Shown: positions 8,377-18,809, counted from the stretch's first letter. The stretch is 64,000 bases of DNA from Myxococcaceae bacterium (GCA_003818285.1 RPRB01000008.1:1-64000); one strand, 5' to 3'. Notes: generated by a model from the letters alone, not told the origin. Program-made: numbers and translations.

Positions 8377-11300
8377 CCCGGAACCCCTTCGGGCGCGCCG
8401 TGCGTCTTCCCGGGCCGCCGGCGCGCGGTGATCCACCGGCCGAACCGCTCCATGTACAGGTAGATCACCGGCGTGGTGTACAGGGTGAGCACCTGGCTGA
8501 TCAGCAGGCCGCCCACGATGCTCACCCCGAGGGGCTTCCGCAGCTCGCTGCCGGTGCCCCCCTCCAGCGCCAGCGGGAGGCCGCCGAGGAGCGCGGCGAA
8601 GCTGGTCATCATGATCGGCCGGAAGCGGAGGAGACAGGCCTTCTTGATCGACTCGGCCGGCGAGAGCATCTCCTCACGCTCCGCCACCAGCGCGAAGTCG
8701 ATCATCATGATCGCGTTCTTCTTCACGATGCCGATGAGGAGGACGATCCCGATCAGCGCGACGATGTCGAACTCCATCCCGCACAGCATGAGTGCGAGCA
8801 GCGCTCCCACGCCCGCCGAGGGCAGCGTGGAGAGGATGGTGACGGGGTGGATGTAGCTCTCGTAGAGGACGCCGAGGACGATGTAGACGGTGATCAGCGC
8901 GGCGAGCACCAGGATCGGCTCGTTGGCCAGGCTGTCGCGGAACTCCTGCGCCGTGCCCTGGAAGCTGGCGTTGAGCCCCCGGGGGAGCCCCAGCTCGTCG
9001 GTGGCCTGCCGGATCGCCTTCACCGCCGCGCCGAGCGCGTACCCGGGCGCCACGTCGAAGGAGAGGGTCACCGAGGGAAACTGTCCCTGGTGGTTCACCG
9101 TGAGCGGCGCGGTGGTCTCCACCCGCTGCACCACCGCCGAGAGAGGCACCGGGCTCCCGGAGGCGTTCCGGACGTAGATGCGGTCAAGCGCCCGAGGACC
9201 CTTCGCCAGCTCCGGATTCACCTCGAGGATGACCCGGTAGAGGTTGAGCTGGGTGAAGATGGTGGAGACCTGACGCTGCCCGAACGCGTCGTAGAGCGTG
9301 TCGTCGATGGCCTGGGTGGAGATGCCCAGCCGGGAGGCGGTGTCGCGGTCGATGTTGAGGAGCGTCACCGGGCCATTGCCCAGCTGATCGGTGGCGACGC
9401 TCTTCAGCTCGGGAAGGCTACGGAGCTTTGCGAGCAGCTTCGGGGCCCAGGCGGCGAGCTCGCCGGGATCGGCGCCCTCGAGCGTGTACTGGTACGGGGT
9501 CCGGCTCTGCCGGGTCTCGATCTGGAGGTCCTGGACCGCCTGCAGATAGACGGCGATGCCGGCCAGCTCCGCGAGTCGCGGCTGCAGCCGGGCGATGAAC
9601 TGGGTGGCGTTCGCGCGCCGCTCGTCCCGCGGCTTGAGGGTGATGGAGATGCGCCCGCTGTTGGTGGTGGGGTTCGTCCCGTCCGCGCCGATGAACGAGG
9701 CGACCGCCACGACGTCCGGATCCTCGCGGACGACCTGCACCACCCTCTGCTGCAGCTCGCTCATCCGGCTGAAGCTCACCCCGGGGTCGGCCTCGGTGAT
9801 GCCGGTGACGAGGCCCGTGTCCTGGACCGGGAAGAAGCCCTTGGGAATGACGAGGGCGAGCACGACGGTCAGGAGGAAGGTCCCGATGGTGATCGCGAGG
9901 GTGAGCGGCTGGTGCCGCAGGACCCAGTCCACGCCCCGGCCATAGGCGGCGATCACCCGCTCGAAGGTGCGCTCGCTCCAGGCGTAGAACCGGCCGCGCT
10001 GCTCGGCCGGGGGCTCGGGCTTGAGGATCCACGCGCACATCATCGGGGTCAGGGTGAGCGACAGCACCGCCGAGACCCCGATGGCGAGCGAGAGCGTCAC
10101 CGCGAACTCGCGGAACAGCCGGCCGATGAGGCCGGTCATGAAGAGCAGCGGGACCAGCACGGCGATCAGCGACACGGTGAGCGAGACGATGGTGAAGCCG
10201 ATCTGTGCCGCGCCCTTGATCGCCGCCCGGAACGGCGACTCGCCCTCCTCGATGTAGCGGCTGATGTTCTCGATCATCACGATGGCGTCGTCGACCACGA
10301 AGCCGGTCGAGATGGTGAGCGCCATGAGTGAGAGGTTGTTCAGACTGTACCCGAGCAGGTACATGAGCCCGAAGGTGCCGATGAGGCTCAGGGGCACCGT
10401 GATCCCGGGGATGGTGGTCGCCCGGAGGTTCCGGAGGAAGACGTAGATCACCGCCACCACCAGGAAGATGGTGAGGACCAGGGTGAACTCCACGTCCTTC
10501 ACGCTGGCCCGGACCGTTTCGGTACGGTCGGCGAGGATCGAGACGTGGATGCCCTGGGGCAGGCTGGCCTCGAGCTGAGGCAGGAGCGCCTTCACCCGGT
10601 CCGCGACCTGGATGACGTTGGCCCCCGGCTGGCGCTGGACGTTGAGGATGATCGCCCGCTGCTCGTTGGCCCAGCCCGCGAGCTGTGCGTTCTCCACCGA
10701 ATCGACCGTCCGGGCCACGTCCTGGAGCCGCAGCGGCGCACCGTTGACGTAGGCCAGCACCACCGGGGCGAAGGCCTTGGCGTCCATCAGCTGGTCGTCG
10801 GTCTGGAGCGTGTACTCCTGCCGCGGAGTGTCCAGCGTGCCCTTGGGGGCGTTGATGTTCGCCGCGACCAGCGCCGCCCGGACGTCCTCGAGCGTGAGCC
10901 CGGTCCCCGAGAGTGCTTCCGGGTCCACCTGCACGCGCACCGCCGGGCGCTGGGCACCCCCGAGCGTCACCAGGCCCACCCCCGAGACCTGGCTGATCTT
11001 CTGGGCGAGAATGCTGTCCGCGTAGTCGTTCACCTGCGGCAGGGGCAGGGTGTCCGAGCTGATCGCCAGGGTGAGGATGGGGACGTCCGCCGGGTTGCTC
11101 TTGCTGTAGGTGGGCGGTGCGGGGAGGTTGGCCGGCAGCACGCTCGAGGCCGCGTTGATCGCCGCCTGCACGTCCTGCTGGGCCGCGTCGATGCTGCGGT
11201 CCAGGGTGAACTGGAGGGTGACCTGTGAGCTGGTGGCGCTGCTCACGCTGGTCATCACCGCGAGGGAGGGGATCTGCCCGAACTGCCGCTCCAGCGGAGC

Positions 11301-11492
11301 GGTCACGCTGGAGGCCATCGTCTGGGCCGACGCGCCGGGGAAGGCCGTCGACACCACGATGGTGGGGTAGTCCACCTGCGGCAAGGCGGAGATGGGTAGC
11401 TGCCGGAAGGCGACGAGCCCGGCGAGGGTCAGGCCGACGGTGAGGAGCGTCGTCCCCACCGGCCGCTTGATGAACGGCTCGCTGATGCTCAC
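8373..11492 (-). CDS. RND efflux permease, first permease of the operon (MdtB/MdtC-like)
   Basis: This 1039-residue RND permease begins SISEPFIKRPVG, a typical TM1 entry. It has FVVDDAIVMIENI with the TM4 Asp pair, FREFAVTLSLAI and the C-terminal LLIGIVKKNAIMMIDFAL. It closely parallels the next gene, which points to an ancestral duplication. The start codon is GTG at 11492, overlapping the MFP stop. Two different permeases in one operon is the MdtABC arrangement, in which a B2C heterotrimer works with one periplasmic adaptor and TolC. Drug, bile-salt or metal-chelate export are family possibilities only. Confidence 0.93.
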   Translation of the reverse strand: MSISEPFIKRPVGTTLLTVGLTLAGLVAFRQLPISALPQVDYPTIVVSTAFPGASAQTMASSVTAPLERQFGQIPSLAVMTSVSSATSSQVTLQFTLDRSIDAAQQDVQAAINAASSVLPANLPAPPTYSKSNPADVPILTLAISSDTLPLPQVNDYADSILAQKISQVSGVGLVTLGGAQRPAVRVQVDPEALSGTGLTLEDVRAALVAANINAPKGTLDTPRQEYTLQTDDQLMDAKAFAPVVLAYVNGAPLRLQDVARTVDSVENAQLAGWANEQRAIILNVQRQPGANVIQVADRVKALLPQLEASLPQGIHVSILADRTETVRASVKDVEFTLVLTIFLVVAVIYVFLRNLRATTIPGITVPLSLIGTFGLMYLLGYSLNNLSLMALTISTGFVVDDAIVMIENISRYIEEGESPFRAAIKGAAQIGFTIVSLTVSLIAVLVPLLFMTGLIGRLFREFAVTLSLAIGVSAVLSLTLTPMMCAWILKPEPPAEQRGRFYAWSERTFERVIAAYGRGVDWVLRHQPLTLAITIGTFLLTVVLALVIPKGFFPVQDTGLVTGITEADPGVSFSRMSELQQRVVQVVREDPDVVAVASFIGADGTNPTTNSGRISITLKPRDERRANATQFIARLQPRLAELAGIAVYLQAVQDLQIETRQSRTPYQYTLEGADPGELAAWAPKLLAKLRSLPELKSVATDQLGNGPVTLLNIDRDTASRLGISTQAIDDTLYDAFGQRQVSTIFTQLNLYRVILEVNPELAKGPRALDRIYVRNASGSPVPLSAVVQRVETTAPLTVNHQGQFPSVTLSFDVAPGYALGAAVKAIRQATDELGLPRGLNASFQGTAQEFRDSLANEPILVLAALITVYIVLGVLYESYIHPVTILSTLPSAGVGALLALMLCGMEFDIVALIGIVLLIGIVKKNAIMMIDFALVAEREEMLSPAESIKKACLLRFRPIMMTSFAALLGGLPLALEGGTGSELRKPLGVSIVGGLLISQVLTLYTTPVIYLYMERFGRWITARRRPGKTHGAPEGVPG

Positions 11493-12814
11493 TGCGCGAC
11501 CGCCTCCCGCGGCCCCCCTTGCTGTGCCGTCCTCCCCTGCGGTTGCGGCTGGCGCGGCTGGGACCGCGACCCGGCCTGCTGCGGTGAGGCAGGAACCGCC
11601 TGCTGGCCCGGCTCACCCTGCGGCACCGGCGTGGACGGGAGCGGCACCGCGCGCGGATCCACCTTCGCCCCGGCGCGAAGCTGGTTCTGCCCGTCCACCA
11701 CCACCCGTTCTCCCGCCTGGACGCCCTGGGCCACGACCGTCAGCGGGCCCTGCGCGGTGTCCACCTGCACGTTGCGCACGGCGACCGTGCTGTCCGGAGC
11801 CACCACGTAGACGAAGATGCCGCTCGGTCCTCTCTGGATGGCCGGCGTGGGAACCACGACCACGCCCTCACGGGTCTCGAGGTGCATCCGCGCCTTGACG
11901 AACAGGCTGGGCCACAGCCGGAAGTCCGGATTGGAGAACTCGGCCTTGAGCCGGATGGTGGCAGTGCCCGGGTTCACCTGGTTGTCGATGACGGTGAGCT
12001 TGCCGGTCCCGAGATTCGAGAGCCCCCCGCGGTCCCAGGCCTCCACGGTGAGGGGCCCCCTGGAGTAGGCCGCGGCCACCCGCGGGAGGTCGTCCTGGGG
12101 AAGGGTGAACAGCACCGCGATGGGGTCCATCTGGGTGAGCACCACGATGCCGTTCGCGTCGGTGGGGGTGACCAGGTTGCCCACGTCGACCTGGCGGACC
12201 CCGGCGAGGCCGTCGATCGGGGAGGTGACGCTGGAGAACTGGAGGTTCAGCCGGGCGTTGTTCACCGCCGCCTGGTCGAGCGCCACAGTGGCCCGCGCCG
12301 AGTCCACGGTGGCCCGCTGCAGGTCGTACTGCTGCTGGGCGATCAGCTTCTGGGAGATCAGCTCCTTGAACCGGGCGAGGTCCAGCTCGGCGTTCCTCAG
12401 GGTCGCCAGGTCCCGCTGGAACGTGGCCTCGGCCTGCTGGAGCGCGATGCGGAAGGGGCGGGGGTCCAGCTGGACCAGGAGATCGCCGGTCTTCACCCGC
12501 GAGCCCTCCTGGAAGGCGACGGAGAGGATCTGCCCGCTCACCCGCGCCCGCACCGTCACGGTCGCGAGCGAGGTGACGTTCCCCAGCCCCTCCACCCAGA
12601 TCGGCACGTCGCGCCGCTCGGCGGCCGTGACCCCCACCGGAACCACCCGGGCCTGGGCGCCCGCCCCGGGCTGCTGGCTGGAGGACCCCTTGCCCCGGCG
12701 GACCAGGGCGAAGGCCACCACGGCCACCAGGGCGACCGCGATCCAGATCCATGCCCGCCGCCTGCGGGCAGGGCGCGGCGGCGGTTGCTCGGACGGCGTT
12801 TCGGGCACGGTCAC
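11489..12814 (-). CDS. RND periplasmic adaptor (membrane fusion protein)
   Basis: This 441-residue adaptor has an N-terminal TM anchor (WIWIAVALVAVVAFALV, after an RRRR run). Next is a lipoyl/barrel-sandwich half (VTVRARVSGQI, FQEGSRVKTGDLLVQLD), a coiled-coil hairpin (about 110-180, QAEATFQRDLATLRNAEL), the second lipoyl half (VTSPIDGLAGVRQVDVG) and a beta-barrel domain. The tail from about residue 385 is Pro/Gln-rich and probably disordered. The GTG at 12814 overlaps the TolC-like gene's stop. It should link the two permeases to the outer-membrane channel encoded just upstream. Confidence 0.92.
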   Translation of the reverse strand: MTVPETPSEQPPPRPARRRRAWIWIAVALVAVVAFALVRRGKGSSSQQPGAGAQARVVPVGVTAAERRDVPIWVEGLGNVTSLATVTVRARVSGQILSVAFQEGSRVKTGDLLVQLDPRPFRIALQQAEATFQRDLATLRNAELDLARFKELISQKLIAQQQYDLQRATVDSARATVALDQAAVNNARLNLQFSSVTSPIDGLAGVRQVDVGNLVTPTDANGIVVLTQMDPIAVLFTLPQDDLPRVAAAYSRGPLTVEAWDRGGLSNLGTGKLTVIDNQVNPGTATIRLKAEFSNPDFRLWPSLFVKARMHLETREGVVVVPTPAIQRGPSGIFVYVVAPDSTVAVRNVQVDTAQGPLTVVAQGVQAGERVVVDGQNQLRAGAKVDPRAVPLPSTPVPQGEPGQQAVPASPQQAGSRSQPRQPQPQGRTAQQGGPREAVAQ

Positions 12815-14163
12815 TCCTGCCGGCCGAGCGCCGCCAGCAGCCGGGCTCGCGCGGTGGCGAGATTGTACTGCGCCTGGACCAGCTGGGCCTGGGCGGTGGT
12901 CAGCTGCACCTGCGCGTCGGAGAGCTCGATGATGGTCCCCACCCCGGCCTGGTACCGGCCCTCGGCCAGCCGGAGCTGCTCCTTGGCGTTGTCCACCGCG
13001 TCCTGAGACGCGACCAGCGACTCCTTGTTTCCCAGCAGCGTGGCCTCGGCCTGCTCCACGTCGAAGCGGACCTGGAGCTGCTGCCCGGTGAGCCCGGCGG
13101 TGGACGAGACCAGGTTCTGCTCGGCCTCCCGGACCCGCCCCACGGTGAGACCGCCCTGGACCAGCTGCCAGGTCAGGGTGAACCCGAAAGCCCAGCTGTC
13201 GGCCAGTGCACTGAGATCCGGGCCTGCTTTGAAGAAGCTCCCGGCGAAGTCGATGGTCGGGCTCCATTCCCACCTCGCCGCATCCAGCACCTTTCCCGAG
13301 GCCTGGCGGGCGTACTCGAAGGAGGCGATCTCGGGGCGCTTGGCCAGCGCCTGGTCGAACAGGAAGGGAAGCGGCCGGTCCTCCACATCCACCGGCGGCA
13401 GCTCGTCCCCGGCGACCTGGTAGTCCGTTCCCTGCGGCAACCCCATGGCCTGATTGAGCTGGGCCTTGGCGATCCGGTCGTTGTTCTGGGCGGTGATGAG
13501 GAGCACCCGCGCGTTGGCCACGTTCAGCCTCGCCAGGGCGAGGTCGATCTCCGGACGGGTTCCGACGCGGACGAAGCCCTCCACCTGCTTCTGGTGGGTG
13601 AGCTGGTTCTGAAGCGTCTGGTCCGCGACCGACACGAGATCTCGGGTCGCGCGCGCCAGGAAGTAGGAGGTCCGGACGTTCAGGATGACGTTGTTCAGGG
13701 CCGCGGTCGCCGAGGCGTTCAGCGAGTCGAAGCTGCGCTGGGTGGACTCCCAGGTGGCCCAGGTCGACGGGTCCCAGATCGTCTGGCTGCCCGCCACCCC
13801 GAACCGCCAGGTGTTGCAGGTGCTGGTCGCGCACTGGGCCGCGTTGGGGGTGGTCCCGGTTCCCCCGGTCCCCACCGAGGTCAGGGCCCGGTAGCTCCGC
13901 GTCCACGACGCCTGGGGGGTCAGCTGGGGAAGCAGCGGCGAGCGGGCCTGGATGACCCTGCCCTCGGCGGCGGACGCCGCGGCCCGGGCCTGGATGAGCT
14001 GCGGCTGGTTCTGCAGGGCCGCCTGGACCGCCTCGTCCAGGTGGAGAAGCCGCGGTGCGTCGGATGGGGGCTGGGCTGTGCCGGCGTCCGGGGCAGCCGA
14101 CTGTGCCCGGGCCAGGCCCGGGACCAGGGCAAGGAAGAGCAGGAGGAAGGCGGGTCGGAGCAC
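12811..14163 (-). CDS. TolC-family outer-membrane efflux protein
   Basis: This 450-residue outer-membrane channel is the first gene of the efflux operon. It has a signal peptide (LRPAFLLLFLALVPGLARA) and two repeats of long alpha-helical hairpins, visible as LLHLDEAVQAALQNQPQL early and RLAEGRYQAGVGTIIELSDAQ late. The second is the classical TolC-repeat signature. The GTG at 14163 follows a GAGGGG run and gives a standard-length signal peptide; an ATG at 14220 is an alternative. An insertion with two Cys (AAQCATSTCNTW) near residue 110 is unusual and could form a disulphide. The gene is divergent from the RND operon that starts at 14377. Confidence 0.9.
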   Translation of the reverse strand: MLRPAFLLLFLALVPGLARAQSAAPDAGTAQPPSDAPRLLHLDEAVQAALQNQPQLIQARAAASAAEGRVIQARSPLLPQLTPQASWTRSYRALTSVGTGGTGTTPNAAQCATSTCNTWRFGVAGSQTIWDPSTWATWESTQRSFDSLNASATAALNNVILNVRTSYFLARATRDLVSVADQTLQNQLTHQKQVEGFVRVGTRPEIDLALARLNVANARVLLITAQNNDRIAKAQLNQAMGLPQGTDYQVAGDELPPVDVEDRPLPFLFDQALAKRPEIASFEYARQASGKVLDAARWEWSPTIDFAGSFFKAGPDLSALADSWAFGFTLTWQLVQGGLTVGRVREAEQNLVSSTAGLTGQQLQVRFDVEQAEATLLGNKESLVASQDAVDNAKEQLRLAEGRYQAGVGTIIELSDAQVQLTTAQAQLVQAQYNLATARARLLAALGRQE

Positions 14164-14376
14164 CGCCCCCTCATGCTCCAGTCCAGGCCGGGGCGCACGT
14201 TTTTCCTGGGAGGAGGGCATGGTTTCGCGTGGCCGACACCCGACCCGCGGAAACGTTGTGGTAGCAAGGGTCATTCCCCTGGTGCGTGCGCGGCATGCCT
14301 CCGATGAGGACTCGGGTGGGCTCGCGCCGGGGTGCTCGTTAGTACGAGGGCTCACGCGGGAGGCTCGGGGAATCTC
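14164..14376. promoter_or_regulatory. divergent intergenic region between two RND operons
   Basis: These 213 bases must hold the promoters of both efflux operons (minus strand from 14163, plus strand from 14377), unless one is read from outside. I see an AT-rich patch at 14255-14275 (gaaacgttgtggtagcaag), but no confident -35/-10 pair and no clear repressor palindrome. No TetR- or MarR-like regulator gene lies next to it. Confidence 0.4.
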
Positions 14377-17300
14377 ATGTGGATCGTCCGGCTGGCGCTG
14401 CGCCGGCCCTACACCGTGGCGGTGCTCTCGGCCCTGATCTTCATCGCCGGGCTGCTCTCGGTCACGCGCATGCGGACCGACATCTTCCCCTCCATCGACA
14501 TCCCGGTGGTGGTCGTGGTGTGGAACTATCCGGGCCTGTCCGCCGAGGACATGGAGCGCCGCATCGTCCTGATCAGCGAGCGCGCCTATTCCACGGTGAT
14601 CGACGGCATCACTCACATCGAGTCTCAGTCCATCGCCGGGGTGGGTTTGCTCAAGCTGTACTTCGAGCCCGACGCGGACCTGGGAACCGCCATCTCCCAG
14701 ATCACCTCGGTGTCACTCACCGCCAGCCGGATCATGCCCCCCGGCATCCAGCCTCCCAACGTGCTCCGGTTCAACGCCGGCAACGTGCCGGTGGCGCAGA
14801 TCAACGTCTCCAGCAACACGGTGGGGGAGCAGCAGCTGTTCGACTACGGGCTGAACTTCCTCCGCGTCCGCCTCTTCACCATCCCCGGCACGTCCATCCC
14901 CGGCCCGTACGGCGGCAAGCAGCGGCAGATCATGGTGGACGTGGACCCGTCGGCCACCGCGGCCAAGGGCCTGAGCCCCAGCGACGTGGTGCAGTCCCTG
15001 CTGCAGTCGAATGTCATCGTCCCGGCGGGGACCGCGCAGATCGGGTCCACCGAGTACACCGTCAAGCTCAATTCCAGTCCCAGCACCGTCGAGCAGTTCA
15101 ACGCCATCCCGGTGAAGGTGGTGAACGGTGCTCCGGTGCTCCTGCGCGACGTGGCCCACGTCCGGGACGGGTACGCGGTCCAGCAGAACATCGTTCACAT
15201 CGACGGCAACCGCGCGAGCTACATCGTCGTCCTCAAGCACTCCAACGCCGGCACCCTCGCGGTGGTGGACGGGGTGAAGGCGCTCCTCCCCTCGATCCAG
15301 GCCGCCGCCCCGGAGGGCATCACCCTCAAGCTGGACTTCGACCAGTCGATCTTCGTCCGCGCCGCCCTGACCAACGTCCTCCATGAGGCGGTCATCAGCT
15401 CAATCCTCGTCTCGCTGATGATCCTCTTCTTCCTGGGGAGCTTCCGGAGCGTGGCCATCGTCTCCAGCTCCATCCCCCTGGCAATCCTGGTGGGGATCGC
15501 CGGGCTCTTCGTCACCGGGAACACGCTGAATCTGATGACCCTGGGCGGGCTCGCCCTGGCCATCGGCATGCTGGTGGACGACGCGACCGTCGCCGTCGAG
15601 TCCATCCACCGCAACCACAATTCCGGCAAGCGGCTGACGGTGGCCATCCTCGACGGAGCCCACGAGGTCGCCACCCCCGCGCTTGCCGCCACCCTCACCA
15701 TCTGCATCGTCTTCTTCCCGGTGGTGCTGCTCACCGGACCGGCGCGCTACCTCTTCACCCCGCTGGCGGTGGCGGTGGTGTTCTCGATGCTCGCCTCCTA
15801 CGTACTCAGCCGGACCCTGGTCCCGGCGCTGGCGCGACTGCTGGAGCCGGAGCATGCCCACGCGGAGACCGAGGGCAACGGGCTGTTCGCGCGTTTCAAC
15901 CGGTGGCGCGACGACCGGTTCGAGCGCTTCCAGGCCGGATACGGACGGATGCTGAACGTCGCGCTCCACCACCGGCCGTGGATGCTCGGCACCTTCACCG
16001 TGATCATCCTGATCTCGGCGACGCTCCCGGTCTTCGCGGTCGGGCTCGACTTCTTCCCCGACGTGGACGTGGGCCTGATGCGGCTTCACTTCCGCGCCCC
16101 GGTGGGGACCCGCATCACCGACACCGAGCGCCTGGTGCTCGAGGCCGAGCGAAAGATCAGGGAGATCATCCCGCCCGAGGAGCTGGAGGGGCTGAACGAC
16201 AACATCGGGATCCCGCTCTCGTACAACCTGGCCTTCGTCTCCACCGACAACATCGGCCCGCAGGACGCGGAGATCCTCATCTCGCTGAAGCCCGGCCACA
16301 AGCCCACGCGCGGGTACATGAAGCGGATCCGCGAGGAGCTTGGGAAGGCATTCCCCGGCAGCTCGCTGTACTTCCAGCCCGCGGACATCGTGACCCAGGT
16401 GCTGAACTTCGGCCTCCCCGCGCCGATCGACGTGGTCATCGAGTCGAACGACCTCGAGAAGGGCTACACCGTCGGGCGGCAGCTGGCGGCCAGGATGCGC
16501 CGCATCCCGGGCGTGGTCGACGTGCGCATCCCCCAGGTGCTCGACTACCCCACGCTCAACCTCGACGTGGACCGGCTCCGCGCCGCACAGGTGGGGCTGT
16601 CCCAGCGCGACGTCGCCAACAATCTCCTCACCTCGCTGGCCAGCAGCAGCCTGGTGAACTCCAACTTCTGGCTCAGCCCCCAGAACAACGTGAACTACCT
16701 GGTGGCAGTGCAGACGCCGCTGCCGCGGATGCGCAGCACCAGCGATCTGCTGGCCACGCCCATCACCTCGCCGGGCTCGCAGTCCCTCCGGCAGACCCCC
16801 ACCAAGACGCTCACCGATGCCGCGGCCAGCCCCGGGAGCCTCTACCTGGGCACCTTCTCCCAGCTCACGCCGGGCAGGACCCTCGCCTCGGTGAACCATT
16901 CCACCATCCAGCGGGTGATCAACGTCCAGGCCGCCGCCGGCATGCGGGACCTCGGCTCCGTCGCCCGTGACATCGACCGGGCGATCGCCTCGCTCCAGGA
17001 CGTGCCGAAGGGGATCAAGATCTCCGTCCGGGGGCAGATCGAGAGCATGCGCACCTCGTTCGGCTCGCTCGGACTGGGGCTCATCCTCGCGGTGGTACTG
17101 GTGTATCTCTTGATGGTCGTGCTGTTCCAGTCGTGGCTGGACCCGTTCATCATCCTCGCCGCGGTGCCGGGGGCCCTGGTGGGTATCCTCTGGATGCTCG
17201 CCCTCACCGGGACCACGCTCAACGTCGAGTCGTTCATGGGCGCGATCATGTCCGTGGGTATCGCGGTCTCGAACAGCATCCTTCTGGTCTCCTACGCCAA

Positions 17301-17622
17301 CGAGGTCCGCAGCCAGCGTCGCGTCTCGCCGCTGGAGGCGGCACTGGAGGCGGGGAAGGTCCGGCTCCGGCCGGTGCTGATGACCGCTCTGGCGATGGTC
17401 CTCGGAATGTTGCCAATGGCCCTTGCCCTGGGCGAGGGCGGCGAGCAGAACGCTCCGCTCGGCCGAGCGGTCATCGGCGGACTGCTGGTCGCCACCTTCG
17501 TCACCCTGTTCATCGTCCCGGTGGTGTACTCCGTGCTCCGGCGGAAGGAGCCCCAGGCGCACCGGCTGGACGAGCGTTTCCTGGAGGAGAGCCAGGGCGC
17601 ACATCCTGGAGCGCTGGCATGA
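14377..17622 (+). CDS. RND efflux permease, second system
   Basis: This 1081-residue RND transporter begins MWIVRLALRRPYTVAVLSAL. It has the TM4 motif GMLVDDATVAVESI with the Asp pair and a C-terminal half with SVGIAVSNSILLVSYANEV. It differs clearly from the two permeases on the other strand (for example NVPVAQINVSSNT in the first loop) and so belongs to another RND branch. An unusual loop of Ser/Thr-rich residues (SPGSQSLRQTPTKT) near position 805 interrupts the second periplasmic domain. The ATG at 14377 has GGGG about six bases upstream. It is translationally coupled (ATGA) to its adaptor gene. No outer-membrane factor lies beside it, so it may share the TolC-like protein at 12811-14163. 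Confidence 0.92.
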   Translation: MWIVRLALRRPYTVAVLSALIFIAGLLSVTRMRTDIFPSIDIPVVVVVWNYPGLSAEDMERRIVLISERAYSTVIDGITHIESQSIAGVGLLKLYFEPDADLGTAISQITSVSLTASRIMPPGIQPPNVLRFNAGNVPVAQINVSSNTVGEQQLFDYGLNFLRVRLFTIPGTSIPGPYGGKQRQIMVDVDPSATAAKGLSPSDVVQSLLQSNVIVPAGTAQIGSTEYTVKLNSSPSTVEQFNAIPVKVVNGAPVLLRDVAHVRDGYAVQQNIVHIDGNRASYIVVLKHSNAGTLAVVDGVKALLPSIQAAAPEGITLKLDFDQSIFVRAALTNVLHEAVISSILVSLMILFFLGSFRSVAIVSSSIPLAILVGIAGLFVTGNTLNLMTLGGLALAIGMLVDDATVAVESIHRNHNSGKRLTVAILDGAHEVATPALAATLTICIVFFPVVLLTGPARYLFTPLAVAVVFSMLASYVLSRTLVPALARLLEPEHAHAETEGNGLFARFNRWRDDRFERFQAGYGRMLNVALHHRPWMLGTFTVIILISATLPVFAVGLDFFPDVDVGLMRLHFRAPVGTRITDTERLVLEAERKIREIIPPEELEGLNDNIGIPLSYNLAFVSTDNIGPQDAEILISLKPGHKPTRGYMKRIREELGKAFPGSSLYFQPADIVTQVLNFGLPAPIDVVIESNDLEKGYTVGRQLAARMRRIPGVVDVRIPQVLDYPTLNLDVDRLRAAQVGLSQRDVANNLLTSLASSSLVNSNFWLSPQNNVNYLVAVQTPLPRMRSTSDLLATPITSPGSQSLRQTPTKTLTDAAASPGSLYLGTFSQLTPGRTLASVNHSTIQRVINVQAAAGMRDLGSVARDIDRAIASLQDVPKGIKISVRGQIESMRTSFGSLGLGLILAVVLVYLLMVVLFQSWLDPFIILAAVPGALVGILWMLALTGTTLNVESFMGAIMSVGIAVSNSILLVSYANEVRSQRRVSPLEAALEAGKVRLRPVLMTALAMVLGMLPMALALGEGGEQNAPLGRAVIGGLLVATFVTLFIVPVVYSVLRRKEPQAHRLDERFLEESQGAHPGALA

Positions 17623-18809
17623 GCGAGATTGCCGTGAAGACCACGCCCCCCACCCCCGAGGCGACGCCAACGACCGGGTCACGCCGGTCACGTCCGCGCG
17701 CGCTCACCATCGGGACCATCGTCCTGGTGCTCGCCGCCCTCGCCGGCGTGCTGGTCCTCGCGCTGTCCCGACGGGGGGCGGAGGCCAAGGAGCGACAGCA
17801 GCGCGCCGCGGTGCAGGACAGCGGGCCGGTGGTCCGCCTCGCCCCGGTGGAGCTCTCGAACGCCGAGCGCACCCTCGGCATCCCAGGCGAGGTCCGCGCC
17901 TGGAACCAGGCCACCCTCTACTCGAAGGTGGCCGGGTACGTCCGCGAGGTGCTGGTGGACAAGGGCAGCCGGGTGAAGAAGGGCGACCTGCTCGCCCGCC
18001 TCGAGTCGCCCGAGACCGACCAGCAAGTCCTGGGTGCGCGGGCGGACCTCCAGCTGAAGACCGTCCAGGCCGAGCGGGCCCGTAAGCTCCGGCCCCAGGG
18101 CTTCATCGCCCAGCAGGACCTGGACAACGCCGAGAGCGCGCTCTCTGTGTCCCGGGCCACGCTCCAGCAGCTGCTGGCGCTCCAGAGCTACGAGCAGGTG
18201 CGCGCGCCCTTCGACGGGGTGGTCACCGCCCGCTACGTCGACCCTGGTGCGCTGGTCGCCGCGGGCACCGCGTCGAACCAGGCGGTGCAGCCGCTCTTCG
18301 ACTTCGCGGACATGCGGACGGTGCGAGTCCAGGTCTACGTCGGCCAGGACGACGCGGCGGACATTCACCCCGGGAGCCCGGTGAGCATCTCCTTGCCGGA
18401 CGACCCCGGGCACCCCATCGAGGCGAAGGTCACCCGCACCGCGCAGGGCATCGACGCGCGCACCCGCACCATGCTGATCGAGGTCGACGTGCCCAACGAG
18501 CCGGTGCGCCTGTACCCGGGCAGCTACGTGAACGTGAAGATTCGCTTCCCCGGAAGGCGAACCCCGGTCGTTCCCGGGGAGGCGCTCGCGTGGCGGGGCG
18601 ATGCGCTCTACGTCGCGAAGCTCGACTCCGACAACCGGGTCCGGCTGGTCCGCATCCAGCCCGGCGAGGACGACGGGCGTCGGGTCCAGGTGCTCTCCGG
18701 CCTGCAGGGCGGGGAGCAGGTGGTGCTCAATCCGAGCGCCGAGCTGTCCGAGGGCGACCGGGTGCAGCCCCTCGCTCCGAAGGGCGGAGGGCCAGCGGCC
18801 GGCCGCTGA
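17619..18809 (+). CDS. RND periplasmic adaptor, second system
   Basis: This 396-residue membrane fusion protein has a TM anchor ([20 protein letters not shown], about 30-50). It has two lipoyl half-motifs ([19 protein letters not shown] and [19 protein letters not shown]), a short hairpin between them and a C-terminal barrel and membrane-proximal domain. The ATG overlaps the permease TGA as ATGA, so the two are co-translated. It is the obvious partner of the 14377 permease. It differs from the adaptor of the divergent operon in having a shorter coiled coil and no Gln/Pro tail. Confidence 0.92.
   Translation: MSEIAVKTTPPTPEATPTTGSRRSRPRALTIGTIVLVLAALAGVLVLALSRRGAEAKERQQRAAVQDSGPVVRLAPVELSNAERTLGIPGEVRAWNQATLYSKVAGYVREVLVDKGSRVKKGDLLARLESPETDQQVLGARADLQLKTVQAERARKLRPQGFIAQQDLDNAESALSVSRATLQQLLALQSYEQVRAPFDGVVTARYVDPGALVAAGTASNQAVQPLFDFADMRTVRVQVYVGQDDAADIHPGSPVSISLPDDPGHPIEAKVTRTAQGIDARTRTMLIEVDVPNEPVRLYPGSYVNVKIRFPGRRTPVVPGEALAWRGDALYVAKLDSDNRVRLVRIQPGEDDGRRVQVLSGLQGGEQVVLNPSAELSEGDRVQPLAPKGGGPAAGR

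Noticed and set aside
5239-8463. Long plus-strand frame opposite the RND permease
   Set aside because: It is antisense to a permease with all RND motifs and has an Arg/His/Glu-rich, low-hydrophobicity composition typical of GC-rich shadow frames.
15400-17691. Long minus-strand frame opposite the second RND permease
   Set aside because: Same reason: the sense strand carries recognisable RND motifs and the antisense frame has no domain-like pattern.
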